The notes: a model not told the origin generated them from the sequence alone. DNA of 64,000 nucleotides from Halobacterium sp. KA-4 (GCF_021028995.1 NZ_JAJJZG010000004.1:1-64000), one strand, 5' to 3'. Positions 51,439 to 60,684 are shown, numbered from the stretch's first letter. Numbers and translations are program-made.

Positions 51439-52496
51439 AAACGCTACTGGTCACATCCACGGAAGCAGGCACCGGCAAGACCGCGGTCGCGCTCGCGCTC
51501 GCGCGGCTCGCGACCGAACGCGGCGACGACGTCGGCTACATGAAGCCCAAGGGCACCCGGCTGGAGAGCAACGTCGGGAAGACCCTCGACGCCGACCCGA
51601 TGCTCGCCCGGGAACTACTCCCGCTCGACGCCGAGATGCATGAACTCGAACCCGTCGTCTACTCGCCGACGTTCATCGAGGGCGCGATTCGCGGCCGCGA
51701 GAACCCCGCGGAACTCCGATCGCGCGTGCAGGAGGCCTTCGACGGGCTCGCCGGGGGCAAGGATCTGATGGTCGTGGAGGGTGCCGACGACCTCGCGACG
51801 GGTGGCATCGTCGACCTCACAGACGCCGAGGTCGCGGATCTATTAGACGCCGAGGTCGTCGTGCTCTCACGGTACAGCGAGCCGGGTGACATCGATGATG
51901 TGCTCGCAGCCGCGGACGACCTCGGCGACCGGTGTGCTGGCGTCGTCTTTAACGCCGTCCAGGACGCCGTCTACGACGACGTGGAGACGAATATCGCGCC
52001 GTTCCTTGACGGCCGCGACGTCCCCGTGCTCGGCGTACTCCCGCGGGACGCGGACCTTGCTGGCGTGACGATTGCGGATCTCGCGACAGAACTCGGCGCG
52101 GAGGTTCTCACCGAGGACGGCGCGGGGACCGACGAGCGCGTCGAGCGATTCCTCGTCGGCGCGATGAGCGGCGAAGCTGCGCTGAGTCACTTCCGGCGCA
52201 CGAAAGACGCCGCGGTCATCACGGGCGGCGACCGCGCCGACGTCCAGACTGCCGCCCTCGACGCGCCGGGTGTGACGTGTCTCGTGCTCACGGGCGGCCA
52301 CCGGCCGTCTGGCGCGGTGCTTGGGAAGGCAGCGGAGAACGGCGTGCCCGTCCTCTCGGTGCAATCGGACACGCTGACGACCGTCGAACGTGCCGAAGAA
52401 CTAGTACGGGGCGGGCGCGTCCGCGACGAGCGTACCGTCGACCGGATGCAGGAACTGCTCTACGACCACGCGGACGTCGACGCACTCCTCGACTAG
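51435..52496 (+). CDS. Pta-like P-loop/DRTGG-domain protein
   Basis: A 353-aa protein matching the regulatory N-terminal half of long phosphotransacetylases without the catalytic half. It has a BioD-type P-loop domain (LLVTSTEAGTGKTAVALAL, about 1-200) and a DRTGG domain (about 212-320: LVGAMSGEAALSHFRR, LVLTGGHRPSGAVLGKA). The co-translated partner is the ADP-forming acyl-CoA synthetase. It probably senses a nucleotide or acyl-CoA and controls that enzyme, but this is inference. The tail converges on cheW with a 4-bp overlap. Confidence 0.85.
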   Translation: MKTLLVTSTEAGTGKTAVALALARLATERGDDVGYMKPKGTRLESNVGKTLDADPMLARELLPLDAEMHELEPVVYSPTFIEGAIRGRENPAELRSRVQEAFDGLAGGKDLMVVEGADDLATGGIVDLTDAEVADLLDAEVVVLSRYSEPGDIDDVLAAADDLGDRCAGVVFNAVQDAVYDDVETNIAPFLDGRDVPVLGVLPRDADLAGVTIADLATELGAEVLTEDGAGTDERVERFLVGAMSGEAALSHFRRTKDAAVITGGDRADVQTAALDAPGVTCLVLTGGHRPSGAVLGKAAENGVPVLSVQSDTLTTVERAEELVRGGRVRDERTVDRMQELLYDHADVDALLD

Positions 52497-52888
52497 ACGA
52501 GGGCGGTCGGCTCGATCCAGACGACGAAGCGGTCGTCGCGGCGGACGACGCCGTGGGTCGTCTCGGAGGCCGCCGAGTCGTCGACGTCGGCGGGGTCGAC
52601 GCACTCCACTTCGTGGACATCGTCGACCAGCAGGCCCGTGCTCTCGTGCTCGGAGAGGACGACGATGCGGCTGCCGTCTGGCGATCCCTCGACGCCGAGG
52701 CGGACCCGCGGGTCGACCACGGTCGTCGTCTCGCCGCGGAGGTCGACGACGCCCACGACGTTGGCGTCTGCGTTCGGAATCGCGGTGACGTCCTCGGCTG
52801 CGTCCACGATTTCGTCGACGTGCGCGATGTCGATGCAGTAGCGGTTGTCGCCGAGGGAGAACTCCAGCACGTCCGTCTCCGATGTCAT
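52493..52888 (-). CDS. cheW: CheW-like chemotaxis coupling protein
   Basis: A 131-aa single CheW domain (FSLGDNRYCIDIAHVDEIV, VVGVVDLRGETTTVVDPR, LLVDDVHEVECVDP). It links transducers to CheA in chemotaxis and phototaxis. It lies alone, with no CheA or transducer beside it, so it may be an accessory or specialised copy. The end overlaps the Pta-like gene by four bases (convergent). Confidence 0.88.
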   Translation of the reverse strand: MTSETDVLEFSLGDNRYCIDIAHVDEIVDAAEDVTAIPNADANVVGVVDLRGETTTVVDPRVRLGVEGSPDGSRIVVLSEHESTGLLVDDVHEVECVDPADVDDSAASETTHGVVRRDDRFVVWIEPTALV

Positions 52889-53043
52889 GGCCGCGAGTCT
52901 GGTTCCAACCGAATTAAGCGTTGGGTCTGTCCAGCGAATATGTCGCCAGTCGAACTACTCCGTCGTACTGTCGGCGAATTCTCCGCCGAATCGGCACGCC
53001 GACCCCGACACTCTTTTTTCCCTCCGTATTCATCATCAGTTCG

Positions 53044-53385
53044 ATGGACCCGGTGGACGTGTTGCGGGTACTCGGCAACAAGTACAACGCCGAGATTCTC
53101 GAAGCCACGCACGCCCCGAAGTCAGCCCAGGAGCTCAGCGAGGAGCTCGACATTCCGATTGCGACGAGCTACCGGCGCATCGAGGAGCTCAACGAACACG
53201 ACCTCCTCAAACTCGAAGGGAAAGAGCTCTCCGACGAGGGCCGCCGCACGAAGGTGTACCGCCGGCAGGTCGACGAACTCACCGTGAAGTTTGGCGTCGA
53301 CGAGACTGACATCGAGACGACCGAACGCACCGAAGCGAAGAACGCCCTTGTAGACGTCTGGAGCGACCTCCGCTCCGAGCAGTAG
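53044..53385 (+). CDS. ArsR-type winged-helix regulator
   Basis: A 113-aa protein with a classic winged helix: VLRVLGNKYNAEILEATHAPKSAQELSEELDIPIATSYRRIEEL (three helices), then a wing (TKVYRRQVDEL). No metal Cys pattern of metal-sensing ArsR members is visible. The frame opens earlier (52921), but the ATG at 53044 gives the normal family N-terminus. It is followed 110 bp downstream by a small membrane protein gene that carries a palindrome in its promoter, a frequent haloarchaeal pair. Confidence 0.85.
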   Translation: MDPVDVLRVLGNKYNAEILEATHAPKSAQELSEELDIPIATSYRRIEELNEHDLLKLEGKELSDEGRRTKVYRRQVDELTVKFGVDETDIETTERTEAKNALVDVWSDLRSEQ

Positions 53386-53423
53386 GCTCGCAGGCCGCCC
53401 GTAGTGGGCGTCGTACGTGCGTA

Positions 53424-53435
53424 ATTCTATAGAAT
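53424..53435. promoter_or_regulatory. 12-bp palindrome before the small membrane protein gene
   Basis: ATTCTATAGAAT, a perfect inverted repeat, lies about 20 bp upstream of a TATA-like TTTATA (53454-53459). The ArsR-type regulator encoded just before is the obvious candidate to bind it. Confidence 0.45.
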
Positions 53436-53495
53436 AATAATCGCAGGGTCATCTTTATACGGAGTCTGTGGGACGTGGGTACGAGCCACGCGACC

Positions 53496-53777
53496 ATGCG
53501 CCCAATTGAAGCAATCTACCTCGTCTTCAGCGCGACCCTCGCCACCGCCGGCCTCAGCATGGTAGCGTTCGCAGTTCGCGCCTACCTCGACACCGGCCGG
53601 CACTCAATGATGCACCTTTCAGCCGGCTTCGCGCTGGTTGTTACCGCCGCCATCGGCACGACCGTTGTGGCCTTCGTCACTGACTTCGAGCACACCCGGA
53701 CGCTGCTGACGGCGAACTATGTGCTCACGACGGCGGGATACCTCTTCGTTATGTACAGCATCGTCACGCCCGAGTGA
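53496..53777 (+). CDS. Three-helix small membrane protein
   Basis: A 93-aa protein with hydrophobic segments at about 5-25, 40-62 and 70-90 and a positively charged loop (RAYLDTGRHSMM). Similar proteins are found right after HTH regulators in haloarchaea and may act as membrane-side sensors or effectors for them. The ATG at 53496 is preferred over the GTG at 53475 because of the TATA box position. No catalytic residue is visible. Confidence 0.7.
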   Translation: MRPIEAIYLVFSATLATAGLSMVAFAVRAYLDTGRHSMMHLSAGFALVVTAAIGTTVVAFVTDFEHTRTLLTANYVLTTAGYLFVMYSIVTPE

Positions 53778-53850
53778 CAAAATCCCGTCTGCAAGGGGCA
53801 GCGCTTTCTCCTTGATTCACGCCCGCCGTGAATGGCGGGATTCTCTCGCT
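53775..53850. repeat. Possible IS605-type end relic
   Basis: The stretch holds a CCCGCC/GGCGGG hairpin (53822-53827 and 53834-53839, with a short GTGAAT loop) and short GC-rich repeats. Together they recall the ends of haloarchaeal IS200/IS605 elements. No transposase is present. The relation is uncertain; a plain terminator for the membrane protein gene is the alternative. Confidence 0.3.
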
Positions 53851-53922
53851 GGGTCAAGATAGCGCCCTCTCTCGTTTGCCGCACCCGGAACGCTTACGCG
53901 GTCACCCCGGAAAGCCGCGGAC

Positions 53923-54651
53923 ATGCATTGGATGCGTTTCCGTGATCGGGCAGGAGCAGTACGACGCGGCGAATACGAAGACGGTACTGTCTCCTTCGGT
54001 GGGCGGACGTACGATGTCGATGACGTTGAGGTACTGCCGCCGGCGGAGCCGTCGAAAGTCGTCTGCGTCGGCCGGAACTACGCTGCGCACGCCGAGGAGC
54101 GCGGTGAGGAAGTGCCAGACCGCCCGCTTCTCTTCTTGAAGCCACCGAACGCCGTAGCCAGCGACGGCGACACCGTCACGCTGCCCGGCGACAACTACAT
54201 TGAGCACGAGGCGGAGGTCGCGGTCGTCATCGGCGAGCAGTGTCGGAATGTCGCCGTCGAAGATGCTCTCGACGTGGTTGCGGGATACACGGCCGCCGAC
54301 GACGTCTCGAACCGCACTGACCAGTCCCAAGAGAAGAACTGGGTGCGCGGGAAGGCCTTCGACGGTGCGTGCCCGCTCGGCCCGGTGCTCGCGTCGCCCG
54401 ACGAGGTGCCCCACGACGCGAGCGTCGAACTGCGCGTGAACGGCGAAACACGACAGTCGTCCTCGATAGAGCACTTCATCTTCACTGTCCCCGAGCTCAT
54501 CGCCGAGATTACGGAGTACATGACCCTCGAACCTGGCGACGTCATCATCACGGGGACGCCCGAGGGCGTGGCCGAACTGGAGGACGGCGACAGCGTTGAG
54601 GTCGAGGTCGAGGGCGTCGGCACGCTCTCCCACGACGTCGAACGACGCTGA
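53923..54651 (+). CDS. Fumarylacetoacetate hydrolase-family protein
   Basis: A 242-aa enzyme of the FAH/2-hydroxyhepta-diene-dioate isomerase family. The N-terminal entry reads KVVCVGRNYAAHAEERGEEVP. The metal-binding EHEAEVAVVIG (Glu pair) and a following DDVSNRTDQ (Asp) follow. C-terminal LEPGDVIITGTPEGV is diagnostic. Such enzymes cleave C-C bonds in aromatic or keto-acid breakdown, or decarboxylate oxaloacetate. The substrate is undefined. It is 47 bp before the Tat-subunit gene and operator. Confidence 0.85.
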   Translation: MHWMRFRDRAGAVRRGEYEDGTVSFGGRTYDVDDVEVLPPAEPSKVVCVGRNYAAHAEERGEEVPDRPLLFLKPPNAVASDGDTVTLPGDNYIEHEAEVAVVIGEQCRNVAVEDALDVVAGYTAADDVSNRTDQSQEKNWVRGKAFDGACPLGPVLASPDEVPHDASVELRVNGETRQSSSIEHFIFTVPELIAEITEYMTLEPGDVIITGTPEGVAELEDGDSVEVEVEGVGTLSHDVERR

Positions 54652-54672
54652 GTACGAAGGACAACGCTAAAG

Positions 54673-54688
54673 ATTAGGCCGACCTAAG
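54673..54688. promoter_or_regulatory. DtxR-type operator upstream of the GMC dehydrogenase genes
   Basis: ATTAGG-CCGA-CCTAAG lies 11-26 bp before the ATG at 54699. A TATA-like CTAAAGA (54667-54673) sits right in front of it. The arrangement (TATA, palindrome, ATG) copies that of the iron ABC operon, with the same core TTAGG-N4-CCTAA. Confidence 0.65.
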
Positions 54689-54698
54689 ACTCGGCCGA

Positions 54699-55229
54699 AT
54701 GGAGCTGACGCGACGCGACGTGCTCGCCGCGCTCGGCGCTGCGGGCGCCGCAGGTGCGGTCGGCGCTGGCGCACTCACGCTCTCCCAACGCGACAACACC
54801 GGGAATCCTGTTGGCGACCACGAAGTAGCAACGCTGGTCGCGGTCGCGGGCGTCGTCTATCCCAGCGAGGTTGAAGGCGTCGAGACATTCGTCCGGGAGT
54901 ACAGTGTCGCCCGCTTCGCGGACCGCCCCGAGTACGCGGCGGGCGTTGCGGACGCCGTCGCCGCGCTCGACGAGTACACGCGAACCTGGCATGACGCGGC
55001 CTTCGTCGGCCTCGACGCTAATGCGCGCGAGGAGACGCTTTCCGGAATGGAAGTTGACATCGCCGACCCCGTACCCGAGGGGGACCATCGCGAGCGCGTC
55101 CGCTACTACCTCGTGAACGAACTGCTGTACGCGCTGTTCTCGACGCCAACCGGCGGCGAACTCGCGGGCATCGAGAACCCGCAAGGCCACCCCGGCGGCA
55201 CGACGAGCTACCAGCGGGGGCCACAGTGA
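54699..55229 (+). CDS. Gluconate 2-dehydrogenase subunit 3-like Tat protein
   Basis: A 176-aa protein with a twin-arginine signal (TRRDVLAALGAAGAAGAVGAGALTL, residues about 4-28). A helical domain of the gluconate-2-dehydrogenase subunit 3 family (about 40-165) follows. It normally binds a GMC flavoprotein and carries it through the Tat system. That partner follows, with TGATG overlap. The operator upstream ties the pair to metal control. Confidence 0.85.
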   Translation: MELTRRDVLAALGAAGAAGAVGAGALTLSQRDNTGNPVGDHEVATLVAVAGVVYPSEVEGVETFVREYSVARFADRPEYAAGVADAVAALDEYTRTWHDAAFVGLDANAREETLSGMEVDIADPVPEGDHRERVRYYLVNELLYALFSTPTGGELAGIENPQGHPGGTTSYQRGPQ

Positions 55230-56824
55230 TGCAGTCGAACCGCGAGCCCTCCGAGCGCGCGGACGTCTGCGTCGTGGGTGCTGGCCCCGCCGGTGGCATC
55301 GTCGCGGACAAACTCGCCAGCGAAGGCTACGACGTGGTCGTCCTCGAAGCCGGGCCGCGATTCGACGACGACGAGCGCGAGCAGCGCATGGAGCGCTCGA
55401 TTCGGCCCGCGCACGGCCCGCATTCGGTTTGGGAGATGGGCGGCGAGCGCGATGCCTACGCGTCGACGGGCGACCGCCACTATCCGCTGAACGCGGCGCG
55501 CGTGAAGGGCGTCGGCGGGTCGACGCTGCACTGGCAGGGGATGGTGATGCGCCTGCACGAGCAGGACTTCACCCTCGAGAGCGAGACCGGCGTCGGCACG
55601 GACTGGCCGGTGAGCTACGACGATCTGCGGCCATACTACGCCGACGCCGAGGAAGAATTGGGCGTCGCGGGCGCTAGCGACAACCCGTTCGCGCCGCCGC
55701 GCAAGCAGCCCCACCCACTGCCCGCGTTCCCGCCGAGCTACTCGGACTCGCTTTTCGCCGAGGCCTGCGAAGCAGTCGGCGTGACGACGCACTCGGTGCC
55801 GAACGCCCGACTCTCCGAGTCTCGGAACGACCGGAGCGCGTGCGTGGGCTACGGCACCTGCCAGCCCGTCTGCCCGTCGGGCGCGAAGTACGACGCGACA
55901 ATTCACGTTGAACAGGCCGAGCAACGTGGGGCTCGTGTCGTGGACCGTGCGCCAGTCCAGCGTCTTGAACACGACGACGCGGGCGAACGCGTGACGGCGG
56001 CCGTCTACGCGACACCGGATGGCACCGAACACCGACAGGAGGCCCGCGAGTTCGTGCTCGCTGCGGGTGGCGTCGAGAATCCACGGTTGCTCTTGCTCTC
56101 CGAATCGGAGCAGTACCCGGACGGCCTCGCGAACTCCTCGGGACTCGTCGGTCGGTACTTCATGGACCACCTGTTCGCGGGCGCCGGCGGCACGCTCGAC
56201 GAACCCACCCGGCAGAACCACGTCGGCTTCAACACCACGGAGAGCCACCAATTCTACGACCGAGAGGACGACTCACGGGGCGCCATCAAGCTCGAGTTCC
56301 TCAACTACGCCGGCCCCTCGCCCCTGGAGATGGCGCTATCCGGCGACGACTGGGGCGACGCGATGCTCGACCGCATCCGCGACGGCTACGGCACGCACGT
56401 CGCAGTAGGGGCGCTCGTCGAGCAACCCCCGAAGAAGGAGAACCAAATCCGCCTCCACCCCGAGCGCACCGACGACCACGGCAACCCTGTGCCAGACGTG
56501 GTGTGGTCGGTCGACGACCAGACACGCCGGACCATCAAGCGCGCGAACGAGATTCAACACGAGATTCTGACCGAACTCGGCGCGGACATTCAGTGGACGG
56601 TCGGCCCTGACGCGACGGGACCGGCGTTCCACCACATGGGTACGACGCGGATGGGCGACAACCCCGAGACGAGCGTCGTCGACGCCCAACTACGCACGCA
56701 CGACCTCGCAAACCTCACGATTCCGTCCTCAAGCGTCTTCCCGACGGGCGGCGCGATGAACCCGACGCTCACCATTGCCGCGCTCGCGTTGAAGGCCGCC
56801 AACCACGTCGCCGAGCGGATCTAG
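55229..56824 (+). CDS. GMC-family flavin oxidoreductase
   Basis: A 531-aa FAD enzyme. The FAD fold starts at VCVVGAGPAGGIVADKL. The GMC segments GVGGSTLHWQGM and AAGGVENPRLLLL follow. CVGYGTCQPVCPSGAKYDA resembles the cysteine-rich insert of membrane gluconate/sorbitol dehydrogenases. The C-terminal PTGGAMNPTLTIAALALKAANH is the family end with the active-site His/Asn. It has no signal of its own and probably rides with the Tat subunit. The substrate would be a sugar or polyol. The start could also be the GTG three bases earlier. Confidence 0.85.
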   Translation: MQSNREPSERADVCVVGAGPAGGIVADKLASEGYDVVVLEAGPRFDDDEREQRMERSIRPAHGPHSVWEMGGERDAYASTGDRHYPLNAARVKGVGGSTLHWQGMVMRLHEQDFTLESETGVGTDWPVSYDDLRPYYADAEEELGVAGASDNPFAPPRKQPHPLPAFPPSYSDSLFAEACEAVGVTTHSVPNARLSESRNDRSACVGYGTCQPVCPSGAKYDATIHVEQAEQRGARVVDRAPVQRLEHDDAGERVTAAVYATPDGTEHRQEAREFVLAAGGVENPRLLLLSESEQYPDGLANSSGLVGRYFMDHLFAGAGGTLDEPTRQNHVGFNTTESHQFYDREDDSRGAIKLEFLNYAGPSPLEMALSGDDWGDAMLDRIRDGYGTHVAVGALVEQPPKKENQIRLHPERTDDHGNPVPDVVWSVDDQTRRTIKRANEIQHEILTELGADIQWTVGPDATGPAFHHMGTTRMGDNPETSVVDAQLRTHDLANLTIPSSSVFPTGGAMNPTLTIAALALKAANHVAERI

Positions 56825-56997
56825 CGCCAGCGCCAGCCGAGCGCGAGCGGTCCATCGTCGCTCTCGGCTGTGTTCACCTACAAGTGCTTTTCCCGGCTTC
56901 GGGAGGGGGCGACACAGAAACGAATTTCAGCAAGCTCGCTTACAGAAATGTCGTTCAGATTATCCTTATGGGGTGCGGGGCCATTCATCCATCTGTG

Positions 56998-57237
56998 ATG
57001 AGACCAGGTACCTCACACGCCCCGGCCGACGCGCACAGCCTCCGAACGACTGTCGCGGCCGCGGCACTGGTCGTCGTCGTCACGTTCGCCACGGTCGCCG
57101 TGGCAGTCGCCCCCCGAACCACGGCCACGGTCGCCGCGACCACGGTCGTCGTCCTCGGTATCCAGCGCGGCGTCGCGGCCTACCGTGGCGTCCGCTGGGA
57201 CCCGCTGGCGCTCCACGCAGAAGAGACCGACGGCTAG
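56998..57237 (+). CDS. Small two-helix membrane protein
   Basis: A 79-aa protein with two hydrophobic segments (about 13-34 and 39-55) and a basic-aromatic tail (RGVAAYRGVRWDP). Longer frames upstream are possible, but the ATG at 56998 sits about 28 bp after a TATA-like ATTATCC. It ends two bases before the proA stop in the opposite direction. Function unknown. Confidence 0.5.
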   Translation: MRPGTSHAPADAHSLRTTVAAAALVVVVTFATVAVAVAPRTTATVAATTVVVLGIQRGVAAYRGVRWDPLALHAEETDG

Positions 57238-57239
57238 AA

Positions 57240-58571
57240 CTATTCGACGTGGAGGCGGCCCGGCTGCCACTCCGCGTCGAAGTCCTCGTGCGCGAACGGC
57301 ACGGCGTCCTCGCCGCTGTACGTCGCGACGAGCTGGCCGTCGCCCTCTAGGTAGTACTTGTACGTCGTCAGGCCTTCGAGGCCGACCGGGCCGCGCGCGT
57401 GAATCTTCCCCGTAGAAATGCCGACTTCGGCGCCGAGCCCGTAGCGGTAGCCGTCCGCGAACCGCGTGGAGGCGTTGTGGAAGACGCTCGCGGCGTCGAT
57501 GCCCTGCATGAACACCGCGGCGGCGTCCTCGTCTTCCGTGAGGATGGACTCCGTGTGCTTGGAGCCGTGCGTGTTGACGTGGTCGACGGCGTCGTAGACG
57601 TCCGCGACGACCTTGATGGCGAGTTCGAGGTCGCCGTACTCGGTGTCCCAGTCGTCCTCGGTCGCCGGGTCAATATCCACGATGTCGCGGGTGGCGTCGT
57701 CGCCACGGAGTTCCACGCCCGCGTTCTCGTAGCGCTCGACCATCTCCGGGAGGAACTCCTCGGCGACGGCCTCGTTCACGAGCAGCGTCTCCACGGCGTT
57801 GCACACCGCGGGGTACTGGACTTTCGCGTCGAAGGCGACGTCCTCGGCCATGTCGAGGTCGGCGTCGTCGTCCACGTAGACGTGGCAGACGCCCTCCGTG
57901 TGGCCGAGCACGGGAATCTGGGTGTTGTCCTGAATGTAACTGACGAATTCGGAGGACCCCCGCGGCATCACGAGGTCGACTTTGTCGTCCATCTCCAGCA
58001 GCCGGTCGACGTCTTCCCGGGCCTCGATGAGTTGCGCCCACCCGGTCGGCAGGTCCTCGGTCGCGTCCCGGATGATGTCGTAGAGCACGCGGTTGGACTC
58101 GCTGGCCTCGCTGCCGCCCTTCAGGATGACTGCGTTCCCGGATTTGAGGGCGAGCGCCGCAATCTGGACGAGTGCGTCGGGCCGCGACTCGAAGACCGTC
58201 GCGACGACGCCGATGGGCACCGCGACCTTGTACAGTTCGAGGTCGTCGTCCAGTTTTCGGGCTTCGAGGGTCTCGCCGAGTGGGTCGTCCTGGCCCGCGA
58301 CGGACTCGACCATCTCCGCGATGTTCTCCAGCTTGGCGTCGTCGAGCTTGAGGCGGTCGACGAGCGCCTGCGTGTACTCGCCGCGTTCGAGCATCTCCTC
58401 GGCGGCTTCGACGTCGTCCTCGTTCGCAGCGAGAATTTCGTCCTCGTGGGCGCGAATCGCGTCCGCCATCGACTGGAGCGCGTCGTTGCGCGCCGCCTCG
58501 TCGATGTTCGCGAGGTCGAGCGCCGCGCGCTGTGCCTCAGTCACCTGGGCGTCGGTGTCGCGTTCACTCAT
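57240..58571 (-). CDS. proA: Gamma-glutamyl phosphate reductase
   Basis: A 443-aa NADPH enzyme that turns gamma-glutamyl phosphate into glutamate semialdehyde, the second step of proline synthesis. The aldehyde-dehydrogenase-like fold shows [34 protein letters not shown], the catalytic Cys segment [13 protein letters not shown] and the C-terminal [17 protein letters not shown]. The ATG at 58571 overlaps the proB stop (ATGAGTGA, eight bases). It is the last gene of proC-proB-proA. Confidence 0.95.
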   Translation of the reverse strand: MSERDTDAQVTEAQRAALDLANIDEAARNDALQSMADAIRAHEDEILAANEDDVEAAEEMLERGEYTQALVDRLKLDDAKLENIAEMVESVAGQDDPLGETLEARKLDDDLELYKVAVPIGVVATVFESRPDALVQIAALALKSGNAVILKGGSEASESNRVLYDIIRDATEDLPTGWAQLIEAREDVDRLLEMDDKVDLVMPRGSSEFVSYIQDNTQIPVLGHTEGVCHVYVDDDADLDMAEDVAFDAKVQYPAVCNAVETLLVNEAVAEEFLPEMVERYENAGVELRGDDATRDIVDIDPATEDDWDTEYGDLELAIKVVADVYDAVDHVNTHGSKHTESILTEDEDAAAVFMQGIDAASVFHNASTRFADGYRYGLGAEVGISTGKIHARGPVGLEGLTTYKYYLEGDGQLVATYSGEDAVPFAHEDFDAEWQPGRLHVE

Positions 58572-59412
58572 CGTGCTCACCATTCGTGGGAACGAATAGC
58601 GTGCCGACGGGCTTGGCAGTAGCGATTTTCTCGAGCACGTCGGGCTCGGTGGACTGTGCGATAATGGCGGGGATGTCGTGTTCGGCGGCCGCGCGCGCCC
58701 GCTCGACTTTCGTCTGGATGCCGCCGAACTGCTCGGGCGTGCTCTCGCTGACCAACTGCTGGACGTCGCCGTAGTTCTCACCGACGGACTCGATGCGCTG
58801 GGCGGTCTCGTCGTGTTTCGGGTTCGCGGTGTAGACGCCGCCGACGTCAGTCAGCGTCACCAGCAAGTCGACGTCCACGCCGATGGCGACCGACGACGAC
58901 AGCATGTCGTTGTCGCCGATGCGAATCTCCTCGGTGGCGACCGCATCGTTCTCGTTGATGATGGGGACGATCCCCCAGTCGAGCAGCGTCTCGATGGTGT
59001 TGCGGGTGTTCGTGAACCGCTCGGGGTTCGAGAGGTCGTGCTCGGTCAGCAACAACTGAGCGATCTTCTGGTCGTAGCGGTCGAAGCTCTCCGTGTAGTG
59101 GCGCATCAGGTGACTCTGCCCGACCGTGGCGAGCGCCTGACTTTCCTCGACGGTCTCGACGTCGTGGTCGACGCGCCCCTTCCCGGCGCCGACTGCACCC
59201 GATGAAACGAGTAGGACGTCCTTCCCGCGCTCGCGGAGGTCCATGATGTCGTCGACGAGCTTGTCGAGCTTCTCGCGGTCGAGGCGCGACTGGTCGTCGG
59301 TCAGCGAGTTCGTCCCCGCCTTCACGACGACGCGCTGGGCGTCCGCCGCACGCTGGCGCGCGTGCTCGACGGCGTCCGTGTCTGCGGCTTTCGTCTGCAC
59401 CTGCTCACTCAT
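58564..59412 (-). CDS. proB: Glutamate 5-kinase
   Basis: A 282-aa amino-acid kinase that phosphorylates glutamate. It has the entry [28 protein letters not shown], the Glu-binding [23 protein letters not shown] and the nucleotide site [18 protein letters not shown]. The PUA domain of bacterial ProB is absent, which shortens the protein and may remove one mode of control. It overlaps both proC and proA by eight bases. Confidence 0.93.
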   Translation of the reverse strand: MSEQVQTKAADTDAVEHARQRAADAQRVVVKAGTNSLTDDQSRLDREKLDKLVDDIMDLRERGKDVLLVSSGAVGAGKGRVDHDVETVEESQALATVGQSHLMRHYTESFDRYDQKIAQLLLTEHDLSNPERFTNTRNTIETLLDWGIVPIINENDAVATEEIRIGDNDMLSSSVAIGVDVDLLVTLTDVGGVYTANPKHDETAQRIESVGENYGDVQQLVSESTPEQFGGIQTKVERARAAAEHDIPAIIAQSTEPDVLEKIATAKPVGTLFVPTNGEHDE

Positions 59413-60181
59413 CCTCGAACTCCTCCGCGAGTTCCCGGGAGCGCCGCTCTGCCGCCTCGACGGCCGCGCGCACGGCCTCGTCGGCGTCGCTGTCCCATAG
59501 CACTTCCATGCCCTCGATGGTCGTTCCCTTCGGCGAGCAGACCGCGTCGATGAGTTCGTCGACGCTGCGCTCGTCCTGGAGCACCGTCTCTGCGGCGCCC
59601 TTGAACGTCTGCGCGGCGAGCGTTTCCGCCTGCTCGGCGTCCAGCCCGGCCTCGACGCCGGCTTCCTTCATCGCCTCGATGAGGTAGAACGCGAACGCCG
59701 GGCCGCTGCCGTTGACCGCGGTCGCGATGTCCATCTGCTCCTCATCGACGACGACGAACTCCCCGAGGTCGTCGAGGAGCGCGCGCACATCGTCAGTGAT
59801 GCCTTCCTGGGTGGCCGCAGCGGCCATGTCCCGCGTCTCCGCGGCGACGTTCGGCATGATTCGCACGACATTGGCGTCCGTCTGCGCGGCGACAAAGTCC
59901 CGGGGGACGCCCGCGGCGAGCGTAATCAGGGTCTGGTCCGCGCGCAGGTCGAGGTCGTCAAGGACCGCCGCGGCGATGCTGGGCTTCACTGCGAGCACCA
60001 CGATGTCCGCGTCCCGCGCCGCCGCGCTGTCCGTCGTGGTCGTGTCCGCGGCATCCGCGACGCGCTCGAGCGCGTCGGGGTCGAGGTCAATTGCCGTCAC
60101 TTCGTAACCGCCGGCCTTCGCGAGCCCTCGGACGAAGGCCCCACCCATGTTTCCGCAGCCGATGACGCTGACGTGTTTCAT
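59405..60181 (-). CDS. proC: Pyrroline-5-carboxylate reductase
   Basis: A 258-aa enzyme for the last step of proline synthesis. The Rossmann loop [19 protein letters not shown] binds NAD(P)H. The diagnostic RIMPNVAA and the C-terminal [14 protein letters not shown] form the substrate site. The order C-B-A with 8-bp overlaps at each junction means one transcript with coupled translation. A short CCCCT/AGGGG hairpin directly precedes the ATG and could affect the ribosome start. Confidence 0.95.
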   Translation of the reverse strand: MKHVSVIGCGNMGGAFVRGLAKAGGYEVTAIDLDPDALERVADAADTTTTDSAAARDADIVVLAVKPSIAAAVLDDLDLRADQTLITLAAGVPRDFVAAQTDANVVRIMPNVAAETRDMAAAATQEGITDDVRALLDDLGEFVVVDEEQMDIATAVNGSGPAFAFYLIEAMKEAGVEAGLDAEQAETLAAQTFKGAAETVLQDERSVDELIDAVCSPKGTTIEGMEVLWDSDADEAVRAAVEAAERRSRELAEEFEDE

Positions 60182-60280
60182 CTTACCCCTACAGAGGGGA
60201 CTGGGGGTCATACCGTCTACGCTTCCGACACAACCATCCTGCAGGTAGGCTTTTGTCGCCATCGCGTAAACGACGACACG

Positions 60281-60679
60281 ATGACAGACCCGACCGAGAA
60301 CGAGTCCCGCTCGCTGTCCAGCCTCGGCCGCGTCGCGCTCGGCCTCGGGCTCGCACTGCAAGCGAGCGAGGACTTCCGCGACATGGACGACACCGTCGAG
60401 TACGCCGAGTCCGCGGGCGTCCCGATGCCCGACCTGATGGCGCCGCTCGCGTCGGGCATGATGGTCGCCGCGGGCCTCGGCATCGCGCTCTGGCGGCTCC
60501 CCCGGCTCGCGACCGGTGCGGCCGCGACGTTCCTCACCGTCGTCACCGCGACGATGCACGACTTCTGGAACGCCGACGAGGACGACGCCAGCGGCGAGCG
60601 CCTCGCGTTCTTCGGGAACCTCGCCATGCTTGGCGGCGTGCTCGTCTTCCTCCGAGAAGCGTACCGCAGCGAGGACTAA
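60281..60679 (+). CDS. DoxX-like membrane protein
   Basis: A 132-aa, four-helix protein (SLGRVALGLGLALQASED, LMAPLASGMMVAAGLGIALW, TGAAATFLTVVTATMHDFW, LAFFGNLAMLGGVLVFL). DoxX members act with quinone or thiosulfate oxidation or in redox stress; no specific role is visible here. The ATG at 60281 starts at MTDPTEN, which is family-like. It diverges from proC and converges on the ACR3-like gene. Confidence 0.82.
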   Translation: MTDPTENESRSLSSLGRVALGLGLALQASEDFRDMDDTVEYAESAGVPMPDLMAPLASGMMVAAGLGIALWRLPRLATGAAATFLTVVTATMHDFWNADEDDASGERLAFFGNLAMLGGVLVFLREAYRSED

Positions 60680-60684
60680 ACCGG

